Assembly: GCA_040954595.2 (NCBI GenBank)
Contig: CM082577.2
Span: 7,812,001-7,876,000 of the forward strand
Direction: 5' to 3'
Length of the DNA: 64,000 nt
From: Balanoglossus misakiensis
Taxonomy: Eukaryota; Hemichordata
Shown: positions 39,943 through 49,315 of the stretch, in pieces
How positions within the stretch are numbered: position 1 is the first letter of the stretch
How the letters are laid out: each line of letters opens with the position of its first letter
The notes under the pieces: generated by a model
What the model saw: the letters and a program-made list of their open reading frames with translations, nothing else
Told to the model about the DNA's origin: nothing
Database searches by the model: none
Position numbers and translations under genes: made by a program

Positions 39943-40611
39943 ATGTCTGTCCTCCGCTTGGCTGTCGTAGTTGTTATATTGAGTTTGATGTCGGTATGTG
40001 TATATGGCGTATTTTTTACAAGATGTGAAGACCAGGTAGGTGTTATCGCGCCAGTCTGATCAGTTTTAATAGCACGCGTATGCACTGATGCAGGCATCGG
40101 TCATTAAACGTAGAGACGCGTACAGGTGACGCGCCCACACTGCCTCTCTCTGAGCCAAGGTATCGCGTACGGGGGGGGGGGGGGGGGGGTTTCCTAACAA
40201 AAACAGTTTTCACTCAATGATTCATCGCATATGTCAACTTTTTACAGTGTTGAGCATTGTTAAATACTCTCCGATTCAAACTTACCTTTTGCGCCACATT
40301 GGATGTCGAGACGAGTGTCTGACACACTGGTACATTTGAGCTTGTGTAGTACCAAAGGTGGACTTCACCTGGTGATTATTCGGCTTATTTCCACCTGAGA
40401 GGTCCGGTCTTACATCCGCAACCAAATACCCTCGCTAGCCCTCTAACTATCGTCTGAATGGCTATTTTTTCTTCGGCAGGATTTCCCAGATTGCTGTATG
40501 GATGGCAAATCAGCATGTTACTACAGTCTGCTTGTCCCAGCAACTATACCAGTGGCAATTTTCTTTCTATTCATCAACTGGATGGGATTGAAACTGTTCA
40601 GACATAACTGA
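39943..40611 (+). CDS. PIGY: PIG-Y, subunit of GPI-GlcNAc transferase
   Basis: Small ER membrane subunit of the complex that makes GlcNAc-PI, the first step of GPI-anchor synthesis. Exons are 39943-40035 and 40480-40611; 74 residues (human 71). Two hydrophobic segments, about residues 5-23 and 47-66, flank a short Cys-containing loop. The C-terminal block from CYYSLLVPATIPV to WMGLKLFRHN is almost the human sequence. The single intron is phase 0 and includes a 19-nt poly-G run (40171-40189). In mammals PIGY is the downstream frame of a bicistronic mRNA with PREY; no PREY-like frame is visible upstream here. No AATAAA occurs between the stop and the next gene 181 bp away. Confidence 0.93.
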
Positions 40612-40792
40612 TTTTTTTTTAATGAGACTCACATGGGCATAGGAATATGTTCATAGTTTACAATTCCTAATAATAGTAATTAGGATTGATCTGTTGGTTT
40701 TACAGCATTATATATAAGTGATCACTGAAATCATCCTCAGCTGCTGAGGGTCACTCCTGTCACACAACCTACAGACACTTTCCTTCATAGCC

Positions 40793-43700
40793 ATGTCCAG
40801 TGTGAACACCTCAAAGAAGCCCCACTTATGGGCCAAGCTGCGGAAGATTTCCGATGAAATCACAAGCGAGCAGCTGGGACAATTGAAATATTTGTTCATG
40901 GATATCATCGGAGAGGGCAAGATGGAAGACTGCAGACATGCCAGGGATCTCTTTCGGCTCCTGTGCCAGTCGGGAAAATTGGACGAAGATGACGTGGGTA
41001 TTCTGAGAGAAGCGCTGGACCTAATTGGCTATCAGAAACTTATCAAGGATCATTTGCAAGACATGCCGTATAATAGTACTAACACAGAGCACATCAGTAA
41101 CTTCAGGAAGCAGGTTTTTGAAATAGGCGCGGAACTTGACAAGCGAAACTTGGAAGAGCTTATCTTCCTGTGGAATGATCAGTTGCCTGCTGATGTAAGA
41201 GAGTCAAAGTGCGTGTGGACTGTCTTCAGTCACATGGAGAAACGAGGTGTCATATCAGAAGATAAACTCTGCGGTGATGAGAGCCTTGAAGACGCCCTGA
41301 AAGAGATAGGCAGATATGACTTGGCTGAGCTGCTTTCAAGTGAGTCTACTTAGTTTTGACTTTAATAATTATGCAAGAAGTAGACTCAACTGGAAAGGAA
41401 ATCAGTGGTGTTTAACACTGCCACACTGCCGTGTAGTTAAAAATGTGGTATTGGCTATTTTTCAGTGGGTGACTGACCCACCTGATTTGTAACACTAACC
41501 TTAACCCTTATGCTAATGTAAGTTTGTGAAGGAAAGTTGTCGCTATGTGAGTGTGTTGGTAATGCATCCATCTGCCATTATATATTGCTAATACTGCATT
41601 TTTGTTAACATCACGCTCTGAGTACTGGATACAAGTATCTCCTAAATTATATTGGTTTGATATTTTTTACAGAGACAGAGAAACAGCCAAGCATGCACCT
41701 CAGTGCTACATGGCCAACTACGGCGGCACATACAGTTACTCTGAGCCCCAGCATAATCAATACAACCACAACACAAGATTATAAACCAGCACCAGATGTC
41801 TCTGGGATCAAACATCAACCAAGTAAAGAGAATTTTCTTTTTTTTTCACTTTTTAGTTATTGCTCATCAATACAGACTTGCTGGCATTTCTTTAGATCCA
41901 ACATGACAGTACATACATGTTGTAGTTTGTAGCTATGTGCTTCAAAATATATTTCAACTTGTGTTGTAAATGACTGATATGCATGTATATATTTTTTTTA
42001 AACGAACAATTCTGATTCATGTTTGTGGACTTTCTGTAACTTGCAGCGAAACATTACACAATACCACCTAAAATACTCCTGGCTCCAAGCTTTTTTGCAA
42101 GTCTAACACCCTCAAGAGAATTACACGTACCCTCCAGTGAAATGTCAGCTCTGAGCCTCAGTCCAGGATTATCAAGGAGACAATATGGCGGCCAAATATC
42201 TTCTGCTGCATTGGGGTTTCCACAGCAACAAGGAGCTCACGAACACCCACCAGCGTTGTCAGGCAGAGACACTTACACTTACAGGCAGTCACCGACTAGG
42301 AGTGTGAGCATGGTATCGCTCCACGCTCCTGAAGACGCCTCGTTTATGTTTGGGCACCTACACCCTGGCAACCAGCCTCAAGGTAGGGGAGACGGCGCGG
42401 CAACTATATGTACACAACCCGAACAGTCCATGCAGTATATCGATAACAGTATGGGCTTTTCCATGAATCCTGAGGTGATTAGGCGACACGGTGATGACAC
42501 GGACACCGGCAGGATCACGCATCATCAAGCACCACAGAGCAATCTGCATGTACCACCAGCCACTACTGTGACCAGTTTTCCGACCCTGTCAGCAGGGCCG
42601 CAAGGCGGGAGCACAGGTCAGTCAACCACTGGCACTGCAACATACGCGGGATCTGTCAACAACAACGACACCACAGCGGCAGAAACAGCCGCAGCATCTG
42701 AACCAGCATTGGCAGCATCGCGGACCGCGTCCACAGGTGCCACTCCCAGCATACCGTCGAAGATTTTGCATCCGCAGTCGGCCAGTGAAGGAGGCAGCAT
42801 AGTTGCATCCAACCCTATGCAAGAAACTCCCGCAGTCGTCCAGGATCCTTCCAAGCAGTGGACAGAGACCAAACTGGGACACAGGCTGAAGATTTTCTCG
42901 TACGATCAAATAACGTCAGTTGCCGGACAGTTCAGAGAGAAAATAAGCTGTGAAGGAGGCTTCGGCGATGTGTTCAAAGGTGAGTTGTGTGGAATCTGTG
43001 TAAGAGAGAAACATCACTTCCTGTTGGGGGAACTATAAAATCATGCAGAAATAACTTTTTTAGAATTTTTTGTTTTTTCAAACACAGGGGAAATTCATAT
43101 TTATTGTTCAGACTGGTACGTAAGTTTAACTACTTGCAATAATGAGACATGTAACTGTTACATGTCTCATTATTGCAAGAAATTACACTGATGTTGGCGT
43201 CTATTTTTTTTTTTTCTGCATTTCTTCATGCACAGGTCGACTTGTGCTCGAGTGTGGGATCATTTGTGAAATTGCTGTCAAACAAATGAAAGGAGGACCT
43301 TCCATTGATCAAGGTGAAAAACAGTTCAAAAGGGTGAGTATAGTTATTGTGAAAATGGGATTCGTATGTGACATACACATTTTTGTGACATTTGTGTTTT
43401 AGCTGCAAAGAAGCTTTGTGAACAAAAAGTTCTTGAGATTTTCTAGCTGTTATTTATGTGTTCTTTTCTTTTCTGTTTTGTTTTGTCTGTGATGTGAAGG
43501 AGGAAAGTGTTGCCGATGTCCGCCACCCATTTATTGTACCTGTGATTGGTGTTTGTGCAGAACCCAAGTAAGCCTTTGTTTCGTATTTCGTGGTGTGCTC
43601 CCAAATAATCAGATTTGATGTTTTTAAGGCGATACTGAGGGATTCTGGTGGTTAAGGAAAACTGTCCACAGTCTATTCCTGGATTCTTATTCCCATCCCT

Positions 43701-45376
43701 TACTGGTACTGCTGATGGCACAAAATTTATAGGATTTAGCTGAAGAAAAATAATCCAGGAAATGGAGCATACTGCACTGAAAACTTGCTCAACTGCACTT
43801 GCGTCCAAACTGTAAATAAACTGCAGACCAGCTGATCAAAGGCCATTTTTGGATTGCAGGAAGCCACTTTGTATTGTTTACCCATATATGGAAGGAGGTG
43901 ATTTGAAAAAAGCCATTGATGGCAAAGACAGCCGACTGACATGGAAGAAGTCTTTTGGAATCATTATGCAAATCAGTTCTGCATTGATGTACTTACACAG
44001 TCATGAGTAAGTTGTGAATATGCAGTGTTTTAATTTAAGTGAGAGAGAGAGAGGGGTGGTGGTTATATGTAGTGCTGACTGATAAATGTACTTTTGAATG
44101 ATTGATATACATGTAAATCATTTCTTCTCACTGATTACTGGGAACACGACAACTTACTCCCATTTCATCTCCAACTCGCGTCCAGCATTGTCCATCTTGA
44201 TGTCAAACCTGGAAATATCCTACTGGATGCTCTGTTCAATGCAAGGCTTGGAGATGTAGGCCTTTCTAAGGACATTGATTCAGCCAAATCCAGAGCTTCT
44301 CTGACTGGCTCTCACCCGGGTACACCTGGCTACCAAGATCCTTCAATGCTGGCTGATTGGTCAATCAGTCCGACCAATGACATTTACAGTCTTGGAGTGG
44401 GTAAGGAACTGTTATGCATGTCGAGTCTGAGTATTGTTCGTGCAGGGCTGATGAAAGAAGTATTCTTTACTAAAAATCACCAACCAAGGATTCACTGTTC
44501 GTGTTTGTTTTTTAAGGCTGGAGAGCAGCTGATCTCAATCAGCATTATAATTTGCATGGCTGAAAAAGTCAGTCTTAGTTTCAGTTGAAAATGTCCTAGT
44601 CTTTGTTTGTCATCAATTACTTTAAGATCATTCTGGTGGATTTTTTAACTGAATGTGATTATTTTGTGTTGATATAGAAGTTCTGACTTCAGTTGCTGAC
44701 ATTGCTAGCTAATTTGCATGAATACTTATATACACTGTTGCCAGGAGATCTTTCTTACAAGGTTGTAAGCATCAAAAACTCCCTGTCCTTGCATACTTAA
44801 CACAAGTAAGAAATTTTCATTGTGTTCTCTTGATGCAGTCATGTTGCGCGTACTTACCAGGAAACCAGCATTCCACAAAGAAGAAAAGAAACCATACCCC
44901 GTGTTTCTCAGGAAGAAGGGTTACTTGAAAGACCTGGATAAACTGTTGCAACTTGCTGATAAGGTAGCTTTGCTTGTGTGTTCAATATGACTGATAAAGA
45001 ATACATTTATTTGGTGCAGTTGACTGCTATTTCAACATGGTTAAGAAAGTCACATGTCTTCAATAGATTGGTTACACTAAGTCACATGACATGAATAAAT
45101 AGGTCACACTGACCTTACAATTGTTAATTGACCCCTTATATTGCTAATATTGATCCTTGCAAATGTGCTGATTTTTTTTCTGACAGGACATGTGGCCATC
45201 AGGTGACACGCCTGAATCGTCCCTTACCTGGGAGTTTGTTGAATTGATATGTCGGTGTTTGAAAGAACCAGATGACAGAATTTCAGCTAAGAAACTTCAT
45301 GAAGACATGGAGGTACATGTATAAGCATTATGTATATGTATGTTTGTATATGTATGTACATATGTACATATACATT

Positions 45377-45407
<31 letters not shown>

Positions 45408-47174
45408 GTGTGTGTGTGTGCATGATAACTGTCTCTTTGTGTTGTGTCTGACCAGATAAAATCTAAGCTTTGTTTCTCAGTTTATATTTGAATGGTATAA
45501 ATTGTCCTCGTTATTCTTGTGATTGGCAGAGTCTGGCAAAAAAGGCAAGCTGTGAGATCTATAGGGAACCAACACAGCCTTCAGATAAGAGTCTGTGTGT
45601 CATTTGCTATTCACATCCAAGAGGTAAGTGTGAATGTGCATTTTTTCCTTCATTTTGAATCTTACTTCCAGACTAAATGCAGGCGTAAATTACCCGAGCA
45701 ATAAATCTCTCAGTCCACTTTTATTTATTCTCTTCTGTAATTTTCCAGTGCCACACCTCTCATTGACGAGCAAGTTCTGTCACAACACATGTGACAACGT
45801 CTGTCTGCAATGCCTGCTCGATGCTCCCAGTAATCCACTGGTGTGCCCCAAACATGGTGAAGCGCAACCTCCCATTGGTAGGTTAATGTTAATGCAAATT
45901 TCACACGAATTAATTACTGTGTCAGTATCATCATGTAAATTTCATGAAATTCGTGAACATTTTTAGACGTGTTTTTTTGTGTGTGAAAAGTTGCATTTCT
46001 GCGAGTAGAGCTTGAGTAATGAACGCATAAAATGAATCTTGGAATTCTTCACTCTCTGCAGGTCATTCTAATAGTTTTGCTATATTCGTTGCGGCGGAGG
46101 GTTTTCATCGTGATGCAACTAGGCTCTACAAGAAGTTCACCAATCCCAACATTGGTGCAATCTGGTTAGTACACAATGCACTTGTATTAGAATGGTATTA
46201 GTATTCGAGAAAGCACTCTGTGTTCAGTTGATGAAAATGTTTTTTTTTTTCTGGTTAGCCTAACCCCGGACATCAGCCATACCAGTCCCCCTCCCCTTAT
46301 CTAGTACATGTACATTACCTGTTATGTTTACTCTTTTCGCAGGAAGGAAAATGCAGTTTTAATGACGGAAAATTCTAAAGATGACGACCTGAAACCGACC
46401 CCCGAAAATATTCTGCATCAGCTGAGTGTCATAGAAGAAAAGATGGACAAAAAATATGAAGCCAGCTTGATCTTTTACTTCTCGGGACATGGTTCAGCAC
46501 ACGGCAGGAGGTTGATGTGCAATTCCAGGGGATTGGAGGTATCAGCACTGCAACGGAAGTTGTGCAGGATGAACTTCACCCAGATGTTGATTATTCTCGA
46601 CTGCTGTTTTGCAGCTGAGCGCGGCCCACTGCCGTCTGTACTCCTGCAGGATAACGCCCCTTCTTCTGACGGTGGTGGTGCGTCCGATTTGAGAGGGGAT
46701 GACGTCGCCGAGGACGGTGCCGACGAGAAATTCGACGACGATCATGACGTCCCCGTTCTGTACAGATTACTGGAGACGGACGCGGAGGTCGTGGAGAAGG
46801 TCTCCCCCTCAAAGTCGCCAAACTACAGCAGAATGCAGTGGTCGGCAAGTCAGAGCGAGGAGGCCTCCATCGGCTACACCGACGGAACCAGCCTCTTCAC
46901 GAATCACATCATAGCGGGGCTCCGTGGCGCCAAGAAATGCCAACTCAGAGCAACGAAAACGGCCCCTAATTCCGAGTGCGAGGAATGTAGTCACTTCCGG
47001 GAGAGAGTCTCGAAGCAGTGTTACATAACACTGAATGAACTCATCGACTATGTGCACTACCACGTCAGCGAGCAGGTGGCTCGTCTTGGACGACCGCCTC
47101 AGACTCCCAAGATAGTGGCTGAAGAAAACACTAGGTATAGAAAGATTGCATACTGCAAGCCAGAAGTAGAGTAG
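40793..47174 (+). CDS. DED-DED / protein kinase / Cys-rich / caspase-like fusion protein
   Basis: Thirteen exons: 40793-41339, 41673-41822, 42047-42979, 43236-43333, 43500-43567, 43860-44006, 44186-44400, 44839-44963, 45187-45312, 45530-45623, 45749-45877, 46062-46164, 46343-47174. All junctions are GT-AG and in frame; 1188 residues. Two death effector domains (about 11-90 and 102-182; DED2 has RYDL at 174-177) are encoded by one exon. A Ser/Thr/Gln/Ala-rich linker follows to about 515. The kinase (about 515-803) resembles IRAK/RLK-Pelle: loop CEGGFGDVFKG, K559, HLDVKPGN with D653, DVG at 671-673. A Cys-rich module (826-870) has C-x2-C, C-x3-C-x3-C-x2-C and CPKH. The caspase-like region (about 878-1188) has SGHG (H961) and LDCC (C1000) and an acidic insert at 1015-1047. 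It is probably a cytosolic immune or death signalling protein. No known gene of this architecture comes to mind. Polyadenylation hexamers are at 47528 and 47738. Confidence 0.85.
43133..43179. repeat. Perfect 47-bp palindrome
   Basis: Arms of 23 bp (43133-43155 and 43157-43179) are exact reverse complements around a single T. It sits in the intron between the linker exon and the kinase VAIK exon of the DED-kinase-caspase gene, about 55 bp before that exon. Confidence 0.95.
45327..45424. repeat. (TATG)n/(GT)n microsatellite
   Basis: Tandem TATG, TACA and GT units just after the exon-9 donor of the DED-kinase-caspase gene. Confidence 0.85.
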
Positions 47175-49315
47175 ACGTGGCCATGGGAGATACTTAGGAA
47201 CTAAGTTTAGAACTGCCAGTGGTGATTCCGTATCTCGAATCAAACAGGAAACAAAATCCATCGTGATTGGTCAGTCAGACCCACGGACTTGTTCTTCAAC
47301 TAAATTTAACCAATCATTGGGCTTCTTCAAAATCTAGCAAATCATGATAAACGAACGTTTTGTATGTTCCCCAACATGGTCGTTACGGTGAGGCTCCACT
47401 GTAAATGGATTTATACATGTAGAATACAAAATCTGTACAGGAACATGATCTTTTGTGTATGGTCATGTTTTTATATAAACACCAAAGGGTATTCTGTAAT
47501 CTTTTTATTTTTAATGAGTTTAGTTAAAATAAATACTTCCTGAATCGAGTTATCTAATATTTGTATCAAAATACCCAGCCTAGAGCTTCTAACGTGTAGT
47601 TTCATTTGAAAACTAGTCTGCAATTGTAAATGATAACAAAGTCCAAACAGATATTGAATGTAACTTTTTCATTGGCACCGGGTTGATCGTGCATGGTGTA
47701 ATGTAGGATATATTTGATATGTGATAACTTTTTAATGAATAAATTGGACTGTTGACTGAAAAGAAAACAGTGTTTTAATATTTGAAAAATAAAATCAGAG
47801 ATTCATCAACGATGTGTATATTGTGTATTTGCCATTTCTCTGGCACAAAACATATTTTCTTTTTTAAATTATGGCAATAAAAGAACGAAGGAACGAACTA
47901 ACAGTATCACACGAGGGCAGTATACCCCTGTTTTGGGAGTACTGTACATGTATAGATATTTTGCCCGGCCTATATTCGAGCTGTACCGCCCGGTTATTAC
48001 CCCCGGGGAACTTGTATTACAAGCACAACATTTGCGGACTCAGGCAAATAACGTGCAATTCTGGTATTAACTCACTGTCACAAGTGGTAAAAAAGTTTAG
48101 ACATTCGATAATTTACAGAGGACCACAATTCTTTAGAGTGTCTATTTTGTATGTCACACCCGTAATCAAGACGTTTCCCGTATTCGCTGCTATGCACAAC
48201 GGGCACAGAACGCTAAATGTCTGACTCAGTAATAGAATAACAAACAAATTAACACCATTATCAGTTTTCCGTTTTTGGTAGTCTAGGAAACAGTTTATTT
48301 TAAAGCGGGGTCGGATCATTGTATTAAATTCTTGCCCATTGTGTTCCTGTTATATGCTATAGACGATTTCATTCATGGACACCACCCTAAGTTGTGTGCA
48401 CTTTTCTCTTGTCTGCTGTTTACCTCTACGAATGCCATTGAGACGTTGGAGGGATGTCCCGAACAACAATAACACACAAGAACAGGGGATCTTTACAAAT
48501 CATGCTAATCCCCGGTATTTACATATGCCTGTGCGTAACCGTAGAGCCCAGCGGCCAAAGCGGACGGGGGTGCAACAATACTGAAATTATTCAGAAGACT
48601 GTCGGTTTTTTACTGCTAGGCTAATTTACTACACCGCAGATTTCGAACTTCACCAGAACCCGGACTACCTGTTGTCTACTCTTGGCCCTGTGGGAGTGAA
48701 AGTTGTTCTCGGAGAAGGAAAATACAGCCGTTCGTATTCACTGACCGGAAGGTGGTGGTAATACATACATAACGGTTTGTTCACTTGTACAAGCTTGAGC
48801 AACACTTGCCAACAGGGGAATTTGATTTTTATAACGGCGAGGCTATAAACCGTAAGTGTTTCAATGTTCAAATGTTGGTGGACAATCGGTTGAAACTTTG
48901 ACTGCGAAACTTGCTACGAAATGTGACGAACTATTTCCCTGTATTCAGATTTCATAATACTGGTAGAGCATATAAGAAAGAGTGGGATACCAGTTTAAAG
49001 AGTGTTTTTATACCAGAAATCAAGTGAATTCTTTTTCGTGGAGTGATCTTTGGAACTTGAAGTGCAACTAGTTACAATGCTGAACTGGTCGCCAGGTTGT
49101 TCAAATGAAATGCACTCACTGACAACACATGGCATTTTATTACACAGTGCATGTCTTTGTTATACCAGACACTCTAAAGTTGAGCTGTGACCAAAATCTC
49201 AACAGCTACTCCAAAGACAAGAGTACTGGTGTTTGCTGATTGTTTGTCGATTTTGTACTGTATGTTTCAGCTTTATTTGTCTGTATTTCTTAAACTCTTT
49301 CTTCAGATTCTACAA
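47175..49315. other. Intergenic region
   Basis: The first 570 bp hold the 3' UTR of the DED-kinase-caspase gene. A pyrimidine-rich acceptor ending in CAG about ten bases before 49316 suggests that the EGF gene has at least one 5' non-coding exon somewhere here. Nothing else is recognised. Confidence 0.45.

Noticed and set aside
46591-47261. Minus-strand frames of up to 150 codons opposite the caspase exon
   Set aside because: They are antisense shadows of the GC-richer coding exon. Composition is biased and no homology is seen.
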